NCBI GenBank assembly: GCA_965232485.1
Contig: OZ246975.1
Span: 372,001 to 436,000, forward strand
Origin: VXPQ01 sp965232485
GTDB taxonomy: Bacteria > Bacteroidota > Rhodothermia > Rhodothermales > VXPQ01
DNA: 64,000 nucleotides
Direction of reading: 5' to 3'
The notes beneath the pieces are model-generated. The model worked only from the letters and a program-made list of their open reading frames with translations, did not search any database and was not told where the DNA came from. How positions within the stretch are numbered: the first letter of the stretch is position 1; each line of letters starts with the position of its first letter. A program made the translations under genes and the position numbers. This document shows, piece after piece, positions 8,744 to 17,770 of this stretch.

Positions 8744-10590
8744 TGCATGCGGGCGCCCAGCGATACGCCGAACGGGGTCCGATCGTAATGTTCCCAGCGC
8801 GCCGCGCTCCCGGCGAGGATGTTGTCCAGGCGGAGCAATACCCCGATGCGGCGCGCAACCGGGTACAGGGCGCTCAGGTTCATATCAAGATAGCCGTTCA
8901 GGTCGTCCGTATCGGCGACAGTGGGGCGCCGCGCGCTTTCGTAGTCCAGCGTGGCTTGCAGGAAACCGCTTCCGTTCCGGAAAAACCAGGACAGGCCCCC
9001 GTGTCCCGTCACAGCCCCGAAATAGGGAATATCCGCGTCGTCTTCCTTCAGTTTGCCGTTTCGGAACGCGAATCCCGCGACGAGACTCCATTTCGCCGGA
9101 AGATGGAAGGATATATCCCCGCCGCCGTAGGCTATGGTTGCGGCGGCGTACCGGGCGGCAATCATGCCCTGTGCGTATCCACGGGTTTCGTCGACGCCGG
9201 CCGCCTCGAAATAGCGATAGTTGGAGGCATTGGCGTAGCCGCCGTGCACATCGAGTCCGACGGCGCCGATCTGTATGCGGCCTCCCATCCGCATATCGAG
9301 GGCGTAGACGTCCGGCTGCACCCTCGGGCGATCCAGAAGGAACGGATTTTCCCGATACATGGATCGAGTGGATCGGTGTTCCGCGCGCGCGTCGTTGCGG
9401 ACGTAGACATGCAAGGCGGGCAATACCTGGAAGTCCAGGCGGATATTGGGCGCAATCCAGGACGAGGCGGCCGAGTCGCGCTCGGCGAAAGTCATAAAGC
9501 GCAACCCTCCGTCGATCCGAAGCCCCGGCCGGGGGCGCATATGTGCGTCTGCCCCGATATTCAACATGGATACGCCTCCCGGCTCCTCGTCGTCGAAGCC
9601 AAGCCGGAGCAGTTGCACCGTTCCCTTGACGTCGCTGCGGTTCGCTACGGGGAGCGTCAGGTTGCTCTCCAGCGCCAGAGCCGATTCGTTGCGCCGGAAG
9701 ACATTGTCGTCGCTTTGCAGGTCATCGGGCAGGGCGTTCGTTTCCCAGGATTGCGCGCGGTACCTTGCCCGCGCTTCGAAGCGCGCCCGGCCCGCAGCAT
9801 TCGTTTTGATCCATAGCGTTCCTGCGCCGCCTTGTCCCTGGCGCGTTGGGGCGGCCTGCAAGTCGGCGGAGGAACGCTCGACGCGCCAGGCGGCCTTCGC
9901 CGAGGCGGATTTCGCATTAGAGATCGGTCCGATGGCGGGGACGGCGCCGTACATGCGCCGCGTATCGGCGAAGCCCTCCAGATCAAGGCCGAATGAAACC
10001 GGTTCGGTCTGTTGCTGCAAGCCGACGAGCGCTTCGAACGCATTGAACGAAGCCGACGCGTTACTCGGCATATCCGCGGAAGAATGTCCTTCGCTGCCTG
10101 CGTAGTCGAGGCCGGCCCGGAATGCGGCGCGGCGGGATATAGACCCTTCGGCGCGCAGGCGCGCCAGCCGTCCCAGATATCGTCCGGCGGCGGCTTCCGC
10201 CATGCCCCGGCCCGGCGCCCCGCCGGTAAGGGCCGCCGACGGCGCGGGTTCGAGCGTGGCCAGGGGGCTTTCCGGCAAGTCGGCGCTCTTTTGTTTATAG
10301 GTCTCCGCATAGGGTCTCCGATCCGCCGGAACGGAAGCGACGCGCGGCGGCGGGTTGAACCCGATCAGGGGTTGCCGCTGAAGCGAGGGCAACGAAATAT
10401 CCAGTCCCGCCCGGATTTCCACGACCTGCGGGGTAATGTCGGGAAGCGTCGGGGCGGCTTCTTCTGCATCCTCTTGCGCCTGCGCGGGCAGGGCGAGGCA
10501 AGCGCTGAGCATGAGCGCCGGCAAACCGGCGGCGTTGCGGAAGGCCAGGCGGCGGGCGAAAAACAATCTGTAGCGATGGATGCGGCGCAT
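8737..10590 (-). CDS. outer-membrane beta-barrel protein of the TPR/ExbBD cluster
   Basis: 617 residues from the ATG at 10590 (MRRIHRYRLFFARRL...), with a basic n-region, a hydrophobic core (LPALMLSACLALPAQAQ) and likely cleavage after AQA. The rest is made of amphipathic beta strands with Tyr/Arg-rich turns and the chain ends in ARMQW, an aromatic terminal residue as expected for BAM-inserted barrels. No plug domain is obvious, so it is not a classical TonB-dependent receptor. It starts just 5 bp after the TPR gene stop, so the two are probably co-translated. Function unknown; a partner of the downstream ExbBD is a reasonable guess. Confidence 0.7.
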   Translation of the reverse strand: MRRIHRYRLFFARRLAFRNAAGLPALMLSACLALPAQAQEDAEEAAPTLPDITPQVVEIRAGLDISLPSLQRQPLIGFNPPPRVASVPADRRPYAETYKQKSADLPESPLATLEPAPSAALTGGAPGRGMAEAAAGRYLGRLARLRAEGSISRRAAFRAGLDYAGSEGHSSADMPSNASASFNAFEALVGLQQQTEPVSFGLDLEGFADTRRMYGAVPAIGPISNAKSASAKAAWRVERSSADLQAAPTRQGQGGAGTLWIKTNAAGRARFEARARYRAQSWETNALPDDLQSDDNVFRRNESALALESNLTLPVANRSDVKGTVQLLRLGFDDEEPGGVSMLNIGADAHMRPRPGLRIDGGLRFMTFAERDSAASSWIAPNIRLDFQVLPALHVYVRNDARAEHRSTRSMYRENPFLLDRPRVQPDVYALDMRMGGRIQIGAVGLDVHGGYANASNYRYFEAAGVDETRGYAQGMIAARYAAATIAYGGGDISFHLPAKWSLVAGFAFRNGKLKEDDADIPYFGAVTGHGGLSWFFRNGSGFLQATLDYESARRPTVADTDDLNGYLDMNLSALYPVARRIGVLLRLDNILAGSAARWEHYDRTPFGVSLGARMQW

Positions 10591-10594
10591 GGAT

Positions 10595-13500
10595 TCAGAG
10601 CGATTCTTTTTCGCGTTCGGCGATCTCTGCAAAAGGCGTTTCTCCGAATTCGCCCATCACGAGGTCGTATAGCGAAGCGGCTTCTCCGGCGTCGCCAAGA
10701 GCTTGGAAAGCACGGGCCTGTTCCAGATAGCCTTGCGCAATCCAGTCGCCGAATCCCGGAAACAGCACGGAGAGCCGGCCCAACTCTTCAAGGGCCTCTT
10801 CGGCCCGCCCGGTTTCCCGAAACAGCGCGCCCAAACGGTACAGCGCTTCTGCGCCCGCCTCGTCCCGACTGTTGCGCGCCACATGCCGGTACAGCGGTTC
10901 AGCTTCCCCGTACCGTCCGATTTCCTGATATACGCGGGCAAGGCCCAGGTAGACCGGATGCGTTTCCGGGGCGTCGGGCGCCGCGTCAATGGCGTCCCGG
11001 AGCAATTGCTCTGCTTCTTCCGTCCGTTCGAGGCGCAAGAGGGCCATTCCCTGCCCGTAGCGGGCTTCCGCGGTGCGCCGCGGATTTTCGTTGACGTCGG
11101 ATTCGAGGAGCTGGAAAATGTCGAGGGCTTCTATGGGGCGTTCCGCTTGCAGATACAGGCCGCCCAGCCGCCCGGCGGCGTCCGGGAAGCGTTCGCTGCC
11201 GGCGTATTCCTCGATAATCTGAGCGAAATGCGGAATGGCTTCCTCGGACTCGCCGCGTTCTTCCAGAATCGTTCCGAGGTAATAATGGGCTTCCGAGCGC
11301 AAATATTCGTTTTGGCCTTGCTGGATGAATTCGAGCAGTCCGGCGAGGGCTTCGTCCGTTCGTCCGCTTTGCAAGTCGATTTCGGCGCGGCGGAACCGGA
11401 GTTCGTCCAGAATCGGCGAATCCGGGCGCTGTTCGGCGAATTCATCGAAAAATGCGGCGGCCGCTTCGGCGTCTTCCGCGGAAAGCAAAGCGACCTGGAT
11501 GCTTGCCGCCGCATCGGATACGTAAGCGCTGCCGGGATATTCTTCGAGTACGACCCGATAGGCGGCCACGGCTTCCTCCGTGCGTCCTGCGTTGAACAGG
11601 GCGTCCCCGACGCCGTATTGCGCTTTCGCCGCCAGCGGATCCCGGGGCCAGTTTCTGAGCAACGCGCCGTATTCTTCGACCGCCTGGTCGTAGTCCTGAT
11701 TTCTGAAGAAGATATGGCCCAGGCTGTAGCGGGCTTCCTGCGCCCATTCGCTGCCCGGATAGAATTCCAGCAATTCCCGGAAAGCGCTAATGGCCTCGTA
11801 GGCTTCGCCCGCGTGGTCGAAGGCTTGCGCAATCTGGTATTGCGCGTAGTCGCCGCCCTGGTCGCCTACGAGGCGGTACGTTCGAATGGCATTTGCGTAT
11901 TGCTTTAATGCATAGTAGCTATCTGCAAGGCGCAGAAGGGCATCGTTGCGATAAGAAACAAATCCTTCTTCGTCGGAGACGCGGCGCCGATCCAGAAATG
12001 TCTGGAATGCGTCCGCGGCGCGCTCGTACTGGCTTCGGCGGAAATGCGTCCAGCCAAGCGCATACCAGGCCGCGGCCTCGTGTTTTCCGTCCGGAACCTC
12101 CTCAATGTATTGCCGGAAGAGTTCTTCCGCGCGGCCGAGATTATCCAGTTGATAGACGCTTTCGGCGGCCCAGAACAAGGCTTCCTGTCCGCGATCCGAG
12201 CGCGGCGAGCGATCACGGATTTCCAGGAACCCGAGCATGGCCTCCTGGTGCGCCCCGCTTCGGTAGGAAAGCCAGGCCCGCTGAAAGCGGACCTCTTCCC
12301 GCAGGCGTTCGGAAGCGGCCCCGGCGTCGACGGCCTGATCGAAGCCCCGGAACGCTTCCTCGAAATTCCCCAGTGCAATGGCCGTATTGGCTCGGTAGTA
12401 CGCCGCCTCGCCCGCCAGTTCGTGTTCCGGCCAGGCTTCCTGCATCAGGCCGAAAACGCGCCAGGCGTCGTCCCAGCGATGTTGCCGGTAGTACAGGAGC
12501 GCCAGTTCGAAATGGGCGTGGACCGACAGGCCATGCTCCGGCCAGTTCGCCAAAAAGTCTTCAAGGAGCGCAATAGCGGCCAGGGGTTCGAGCGCCAGGT
12601 CCTGATTGATCGCTTCGTAGTAGGTGGCGCGGGCGGCAAGGTCGTCGGCGCGTCCCTCCCGCGCCTCGGCGAATCGTTCGGCGGCCCACTGATGCACGCC
12701 CTCGAAATAATAATTCCACCCCAGGCCGTAGATGGCCCGCCGCCGATAAGCGCTTTCGGGATAGCGTTCGAGGAAGCGCCGGTATCGGACGATAGCCTGC
12801 TCGCTGTCGCGCAACTGGTTGAGGGATTCCGCCTGCAGGAAAAGCGCCCGTTCTCGCCCGGCCTCGTCCAGCCCCCCAATGCGCTTTTCGATTTCGTCCA
12901 GCGCGCGGTCGTAATCGTCGAGTTCATAGTACACTTCGGCCAGCGCCAGCCCGATATTCCGCGCATGGGACGATTCCGGATAGCGCGCGGCAAGCAATTC
13001 GAGCGCTTCGGCGGCCTCGTCGTACCGCTCGAGCCCGATCAGCGCGTATCCGCTTGCATACAGCGCGACGGGGGCGTACTCGGCGTTTCGGTATTCCTCG
13101 GCGGCTTGCTGGAAATACCCGAGGGCTTCTTCGTTCCGGTTCAGATGCTGCGCCGACGCGCCCATGCGGTACAGGGTTCTTGCCGCAATATCCTCTTCGG
13201 GATCGTCCGCAAGCAGGTTTGAAAATACGCGCAGCGCCTCGTCGTATTCTTCGTTCAGATAGAAGAAATTGCCGAGCGCCAGACGGGATTTCGCCGCCAG
13301 AGGATGCCCGGGCCGCTCGATTTCCAGTTGTTCGAAGCGCGCGACGGCCTCTTTGCGCGATCCGAGGGCCAGATGCGCTTCGGCTTCGTAGTACAGCGCG
13401 TCGATCGCATGAAGATGGTCGGGACGATCCCGCCGGAAGTCGGCGAAAGCTTCAATGGCTTCGCGGTACAGATGCGCGGCGTACAGGTCGCGCGCTTCGA

Positions 13501-13621
13501 CGAAAGCGCGCGCCGCCCGATCCGGGGTCGATCCGGGCGTATCCTGCGCTGTCGCCTTTCCCGCAGGCGCGATACATGGAAAAAGGAGCGCCGTGACGAG
13601 GATCGTCAGGAAATACCGCAT
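10595..13621 (-). CDS. exported tetratricopeptide-repeat protein (about 1008 aa)
   Basis: From the ATG at 13621 the protein has a signal peptide (MRYFLTILVTALLFPCIAPAGKATAQ) and then almost nothing but TPR helices: repeated A/LY..G...Y....Y..A...F pairs such as ALYYEAEAHLALGSRKEAVARFEQL and ALFWAAESVYQLDNLGRAEELFRQY, roughly 25 repeats. This resembles enlarged CpoB/YbgF/BamD-like periplasmic scaffolds. It is the first gene of the run TPR - barrel - HU-like - SPOR - ExbB - ExbD, which suggests a periplasmic scaffold linking barrel and inner-membrane motor. A 35-residue upstream extension to 13726 lacks a signal peptide and is rejected. Confidence 0.8.
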   Translation of the reverse strand: MRYFLTILVTALLFPCIAPAGKATAQDTPGSTPDRAARAFVEARDLYAAHLYREAIEAFADFRRDRPDHLHAIDALYYEAEAHLALGSRKEAVARFEQLEIERPGHPLAAKSRLALGNFFYLNEEYDEALRVFSNLLADDPEEDIAARTLYRMGASAQHLNRNEEALGYFQQAAEEYRNAEYAPVALYASGYALIGLERYDEAAEALELLAARYPESSHARNIGLALAEVYYELDDYDRALDEIEKRIGGLDEAGRERALFLQAESLNQLRDSEQAIVRYRRFLERYPESAYRRRAIYGLGWNYYFEGVHQWAAERFAEAREGRADDLAARATYYEAINQDLALEPLAAIALLEDFLANWPEHGLSVHAHFELALLYYRQHRWDDAWRVFGLMQEAWPEHELAGEAAYYRANTAIALGNFEEAFRGFDQAVDAGAASERLREEVRFQRAWLSYRSGAHQEAMLGFLEIRDRSPRSDRGQEALFWAAESVYQLDNLGRAEELFRQYIEEVPDGKHEAAAWYALGWTHFRRSQYERAADAFQTFLDRRRVSDEEGFVSYRNDALLRLADSYYALKQYANAIRTYRLVGDQGGDYAQYQIAQAFDHAGEAYEAISAFRELLEFYPGSEWAQEARYSLGHIFFRNQDYDQAVEEYGALLRNWPRDPLAAKAQYGVGDALFNAGRTEEAVAAYRVVLEEYPGSAYVSDAAASIQVALLSAEDAEAAAAFFDEFAEQRPDSPILDELRFRRAEIDLQSGRTDEALAGLLEFIQQGQNEYLRSEAHYYLGTILEERGESEEAIPHFAQIIEEYAGSERFPDAAGRLGGLYLQAERPIEALDIFQLLESDVNENPRRTAEARYGQGMALLRLERTEEAEQLLRDAIDAAPDAPETHPVYLGLARVYQEIGRYGEAEPLYRHVARNSRDEAGAEALYRLGALFRETGRAEEALEELGRLSVLFPGFGDWIAQGYLEQARAFQALGDAGEAASLYDLVMGEFGETPFAEIAEREKESL

Positions 13622-13921
13622 ACGATTGGCGCTATTGGTATATATTTGATGCTGTTCGGCGCCATGTCGCTGATCTGTCGCTTGCGCGCCGCACGGGAAA
13701 CCGGCGTCAGAATTCAGAAAAAACACTGTAAACCGTACCCCGCAACCGTCGAATATGTTGCAGCGAAACCTTGCTTTTTGGAGAATATCCGCCGGTCTGT
13801 GGAAAAAAAACGTTTTTGGCGCGTGTAACGATGTCGGGAACGCACAAGCCCGGCAGCGTATTCAGGAATGCATCGCCCCATGCATTCGCCATGCACCGAC
13901 CACATAACCCCGATTTGCGCC
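13622..13921. other. divergent intergenic region, no gene
   Basis: About 300 bp between the minus-strand TPR gene and the next plus-strand gene. It is AT-richer than its surroundings in places and holds a TATATTTG sequence near 13645 that fits the Bacteroidota -7 element (TAnnTTTG), but no matching -33 element was found. A faint resemblance to the MITE-like repeat is seen on the minus strand near 13703-13735. Promoters for both flanking genes should lie here. Confidence 0.5.
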
Positions 13922-14269
13922 ATGCCTGCTCAAAAATCGTCGAAAAGCAACCCGGACGCCTCGGCCCCCGATTCGGCCCATGCGCCCGGCGCGGCCAATG
14001 GATCGCCCCAGGATTCTACGGGAGATTCTTCCGCAGATTCCGCCGCCGGATCCGCGCCGCCGAAAGGAGAAAAAATCTGTCTGGAGGATGCGGAACAGAT
14101 GGTCGCGGAAGCCTATGATCAAATGCTTCGTACGGCCGCTCGCGTTTCGGAAGCCGCGGGAGAAGCGACCGGCTCGGTCCGCGAATACGCCAGGAAGCAC
14201 CCCGGCAGCGCGTTGCTGTTTTCTTTCCTGGTCGGGTTGGCGCTGGGGGCGCTTACGTCGAGAAGATAG
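13922..14269 (+). CDS. small membrane-anchored protein, ElaB/YqjD (DUF883)-like
   Basis: About 115 residues. A hydrophilic Ser/Ala/Asp/Pro-rich N-terminus is followed by an amphipathic helix (CLEDAEQMVAEAYDQMLRTAARVSEAAGEATGSVREYARKHPGS) and one C-terminal transmembrane helix ending in RR (ALLFSFLVGLALGALTSRR). That layout matches the ElaB/YqjD tail-anchored inner-membrane family, members of which associate with ribosomes in E. coli. In-frame ATGs at 13868 and 13880 are possible but encode an unlikely His/Pro/Cys-rich lead. The next gene starts 11 bp after the stop. Confidence 0.6.
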   Translation: MPAQKSSKSNPDASAPDSAHAPGAANGSPQDSTGDSSADSAAGSAPPKGEKICLEDAEQMVAEAYDQMLRTAARVSEAAGEATGSVREYARKHPGSALLFSFLVGLALGALTSRR

Positions 14270-14279
14270 CGAGAAGAGC

Positions 14280-16391
14280 ATGCAAGGGCCGCTTATTCGG
14301 CCGCCCGGCGTCGCGATCCTGCTTGCGATGCTTGCGGGGTGCGTCGCAGGGGAGGCGCCGTCCCGGAACGACGCCTTGTCCCGGGAGGCGCCGGAAGCTG
14401 CCTATGTCGGGGACGAAGCCTGCGCATCCTGCCACGAAGCGCATTACCTGTCGTATCATCGGACCGGGATGGGCCGCTCCATGTCCCGCTTCGATGCGGC
14501 GTCCGCCCCGGAGGCGTTTCCCGCGTCGCCCGCGTACCACGAAGGCACGGATTTCTACTACGAGGCCTTTGTGCGCGCAGATACGCTTTTTCAGCGCGAA
14601 TATCGTCTGGACGCTTCGGGAGAGACCACGTACGAGCGGGTGCATCCCGTCGAGTGGGTCATTGGTTCGGGAAATCATACGCGCTCCTATCTGGCGGAAG
14701 TGAACGGGCATTTGACGGAGATGCCGCTTACCTGGTACGCGCAGCGCGGGCGCTGGGACCTGAGTCCTTCCTACGATCAGGAAAATCTGCGTTTCAGCCG
14801 GCCTGTCGTGGCGGAATGCATGGCGTGCCACAACGGATTTTCCGACCACAGCCGCTTCACGCTCGACCATTACGGGGACGTAGCCGACGGCATTACGTGC
14901 GAGCGTTGCCACGGCCCGGGCGGCGCGCATGTCGATATGCGGCTGGCGGGCCTGGGCCCTGCGGCCGGCGCGGCGGATTCGTCCATTGTTCATCCGGCCC
15001 GCCTCTCCCGGGACGATCAACTCTCTGTCTGCCGACAGTGCCATCTTTCGGGGACGACCGTGTTCCGGCCCGGGGAAATGCCTTCCACCTGGCGTCCGGG
15101 CGATCCGCTCGAAGCCCATCGCAGCATATTCGTTACCGCCGAACAGGCAAACGACCCGGAGCGATTCGGGATCGCAAGCCACGCGCTTCGCCTGGAAAAA
15201 AGCGCCTGTTTCCAGGAAAGCGATATGACCTGCACGACGTGTCACGATCCGCACATTCCGGTAGCCGACCTTGGCGCCGACCATTTCAATGCGATCTGCG
15301 CCGGGTGTCATGGCGCGGACGGGGCAGAGGAGCCGGTCGCGGTTTGCGGGCGAGATAGCGCGCACGCCGGGGCGGAGGCCATGACGGGGGATTGCGTGGC
15401 GTGCCATCTTCGCTTCAGCGGGGCCAGCGATATTCCCCATGTAACGTTTACGGATCACTGGATTCGCCGCGAATTGCCGCCTGCGGTAGCCCCGGAAGAT
15501 ATTGAGCGCGCGTTCGTCCGCCCGGATCCTTTCCGGCTCGTGCGGGCGACGGCGGCGCCCGATGCGAGCGAAGCGGCGCTCGGATTGCTGGAAGAGGCGG
15601 CGGCCTGGTTCGCGTTCTATGACGAGATTCACGCCTTGCCTGCGTATCTCGACTCGGTGATCGTTCGGGCGGAAGCAGGTTTTCGGGCCGGAGCGGATCA
15701 TCCCGCGGCCCGCCTTGCGCTGGGACGCGCCTTGCTGGAGCAGGGGCGGGCGGACGAGGCGGCAGCTACGCTGTCGGAGGCCGTTTCGGCGTATTCGGAG
15801 GATGTGTTCGTCCGGTATTGGCTGGGGGTGGCCCTGTTGCAGGCCAATCGTCTGGAGGAGGCGGCGGTTTCGCTGCGCCGCGCCGCAGAAATGCAGCCGG
15901 CGTTTGCCGAAGCCCACCTGAAACTCGCCGAAGCGTTGTACGCCGCGGCGCGCTTTGCGGAGGCCGAAACTGCATGGCTGGCGGGCCTGGCCGAAGACCC
16001 CACGCATCATCCGGGTTCCTGGAACGATCTTGGCTTTTTGTATCTGCAAACGGAACGTTTCGAAGAAGCGGAGCGGCTATTCGAGCGGGCGCTTGCCCTG
16101 GATCCTGACCTCGCGCAAGCCCTGATCAATGCCGCCACGCTCCGCTTGCGGGCGCAGGACTGGGAGGGGGCGATCAGGCTTCTGGAGCGGGCGATCGGGA
16201 AGCAGCCGGATTCCGCGCCTGCGCTGGGGAATCTGGCCATTGCCTATGGGGAGGCGGGGCGTACGGACGAAGCCATCGGCGCCTTGCGCATGCTGCTTCG
16301 AAGCCATCCGGACGATCTCCGCGCCCGGGCGTTGCTGGATCACTTTCTGGCCTCCGAAGCGGAAGACGGTCCGTTCGGGCAAGGGTTATAG
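14280..16391 (+). CDS. seven-haem cytochrome c lipoprotein with C-terminal TPR
   Basis: 703 residues from the ATG at 14280. Lipoprotein signal with lipobox LAGC (Cys21). Seven CxxCH haem motifs start at Cys48, 180, 207, 251, 318, 340 and 372. From about residue 420 a TPR array follows (ARLALGRALLEQGRADEAAATL, LINAATLRLRAQDWEGAIRLLERAI). The haem half resembles cytochrome c554/doubled-CxxCH proteins. It likely sits on the periplasmic or outer face of a membrane and transfers electrons; the donor and acceptor are not evident. A single-haem lipoprotein follows 82 bp downstream, presumably its partner. Confidence 0.85.
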   Translation: MQGPLIRPPGVAILLAMLAGCVAGEAPSRNDALSREAPEAAYVGDEACASCHEAHYLSYHRTGMGRSMSRFDAASAPEAFPASPAYHEGTDFYYEAFVRADTLFQREYRLDASGETTYERVHPVEWVIGSGNHTRSYLAEVNGHLTEMPLTWYAQRGRWDLSPSYDQENLRFSRPVVAECMACHNGFSDHSRFTLDHYGDVADGITCERCHGPGGAHVDMRLAGLGPAAGAADSSIVHPARLSRDDQLSVCRQCHLSGTTVFRPGEMPSTWRPGDPLEAHRSIFVTAEQANDPERFGIASHALRLEKSACFQESDMTCTTCHDPHIPVADLGADHFNAICAGCHGADGAEEPVAVCGRDSAHAGAEAMTGDCVACHLRFSGASDIPHVTFTDHWIRRELPPAVAPEDIERAFVRPDPFRLVRATAAPDASEAALGLLEEAAAWFAFYDEIHALPAYLDSVIVRAEAGFRAGADHPAARLALGRALLEQGRADEAAATLSEAVSAYSEDVFVRYWLGVALLQANRLEEAAVSLRRAAEMQPAFAEAHLKLAEALYAAARFAEAETAWLAGLAEDPTHHPGSWNDLGFLYLQTERFEEAERLFERALALDPDLAQALINAATLRLRAQDWEGAIRLLERAIGKQPDSAPALGNLAIAYGEAGRTDEAIGALRMLLRSHPDDLRARALLDHFLASEAEDGPFGQGL

Positions 16392-16473
16392 GCCGGGCTG
16401 GACAGGATGCAAGGGAAGATTGCAAAGATATATGCAAAATATGCGTAAAGCCGTACGCAGGGCGAAAAGGAAC

Positions 16474-17481
16474 ATGAAAATGTCTTTTCCGGGGCGGATT
16501 TCGGGCCGGATTTTGCTGCTTTTCGTGTTCTCGGGAGCGTTTTCAGGCTTGTTGCCGGGATGCGGCGGTCCGGACGAATCGGGCCTGCCGGATTCTTTCG
16601 CGCGTTTGTCCCTGGATCAGTCCGAGCCGCGCCGCTTCTTGCAATATTATTTCGGGGGATACGTGGCCCCGAAAGCCGCCGATCCGTTCGAAGCGGGTCT
16701 GCTTCACGAGCGAGGCGGGCGGTTTTATCTGGATCGGGACGTTCTTGCGCGGCGTCAGCCGGCGCTTTCCGGGCAACTCCGCGACGCGAACCGCAACGGG
16801 CGCATCGAGTGGGAGGAAATGGAGGCGTTTATCGACGGTTCGTACAACCGGGCGCGGGCCATCCCGGCATCCTTTGCAGCGTTTGCCGACAGTGCGGGTT
16901 TTGCGCCGGATTCGACCTGGATGGAGGTGGTTGTGCGCGGGGCCATGACCACCGCCGAGCGCCGCATTTACGTACGGGAGGAAGCGGTGCGGGCGGCGCT
17001 TCGCCATGCGGCGGACGCGGACGGGCGCATCCTGTATCCGGCGGGGACGGTTTTCGTGGGGAGGCATTACCTGAACGATGCGCTGGTCGAAACAACCGCG
17101 ATGCGCAAGCGCCCGGACGGATTCTGGGATTTTTTCGTCTATGATCGGAAGGGCGCGCTGGCCAGGGAAACGTCCACGCCGCCCCGGGCCCTGAAATCCC
17201 CCGTGCAATGCGTGGGATGCCATTTTGGGAACAAGGCGTTCGAGCCGGAGAAGAGTTTTCCGGCCCCGGCTCCGCCCGGACCGCACGGCCCCAGAGGGGT
17301 GTATGTCCCGGACGCATTTCGGGATGCGGAGGTTACGCTCCGGCTTGACGAGCATCGCCGACGCGCAGACACGGCGCTGGGCCTCTACGGCACCCTTTTC
17401 GCGTCGAAACTGAGGGCGCAGCGGCAGGCCGGCGCGCTCAACCCCGCGGATGCAGCCCTGCTGGAGGCGCTTGACTTGTAG
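16474..17481 (+). CDS. mono-haem cytochrome c-like lipoprotein
   Basis: 335 residues from the ATG at 16474, chosen because AAAAGGA lies just upstream and the sequence then begins with a lipoprotein signal (MKMSFPGRISGRILLLFVF..., LLPGC, lipid Cys30). A DxNxNGxIExEE element (DANRNGRIEWEEMEAFIDG) resembles an EF-hand loop. One haem motif CVGCH occurs near residue 246. Met-rich C-terminal ligands are not obvious. It follows the seven-haem gene on the same strand; together they look like a small electron-transfer pair. Family name not recognised. Confidence 0.7.
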   Translation: MKMSFPGRISGRILLLFVFSGAFSGLLPGCGGPDESGLPDSFARLSLDQSEPRRFLQYYFGGYVAPKAADPFEAGLLHERGGRFYLDRDVLARRQPALSGQLRDANRNGRIEWEEMEAFIDGSYNRARAIPASFAAFADSAGFAPDSTWMEVVVRGAMTTAERRIYVREEAVRAALRHAADADGRILYPAGTVFVGRHYLNDALVETTAMRKRPDGFWDFFVYDRKGALARETSTPPRALKSPVQCVGCHFGNKAFEPEKSFPAPAPPGPHGPRGVYVPDAFRDAEVTLRLDEHRRRADTALGLYGTLFASKLRAQRQAGALNPADAALLEALDL

Positions 17482-17548
17482 CGATGGACCGTTTCGGCGC
17501 AACGCGCGCGATGATTCTGGCGCGGCTCTTTTGTACACATAGTCCATG

Positions 17549-17743
17549 CTAAAACTCCAGGTTTACTCCGAGAAATTTCAAATCGACCCCAAAACATACA
17601 AAGTCTCGATACTGACAAGGCGATGCAAATAATTCTAATTCGTGAGAAAAAACAAGGGCATCAAGTTTATACTCTATGCCAAGTCCGGAAGTGACTCCAA
17701 AAGTGAATGAAATCCCATCCGGACGATCTGTTTTAAGAACCAC
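17549..17743 (-). pseudogene. C-terminal remnant of a tandem paralogue of the next gene
   Basis: The 64 codons encode DRPDGISFTFGVTSGLGIEYKL...HELELFASPC...DLKFLGVNLEF, which lines up without gaps with the last 60 residues of the adjacent 249-aa protein (NRPDGKSTWFGMQAGLGLEYNI...HEIEFFHSFC...DLKFLGIHFPF). Everything N-terminal to that is missing and the frame opens at a GTG with no leader. The stretch is AT-rich like its neighbour and unlike the chromosome around it. It is best read as what is left of a duplicated gene. Confidence 0.7.
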
Positions 17744-17770
17744 CTCTCACCTCTAACTCTCACCCCTGAA

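Noticed and set aside
13703..13735. Additional copy of the dispersed repeat
   Set aside because: Similarity (CAGTGTTTTTTCTGAATTCTG) is too short and gapped to be sure.
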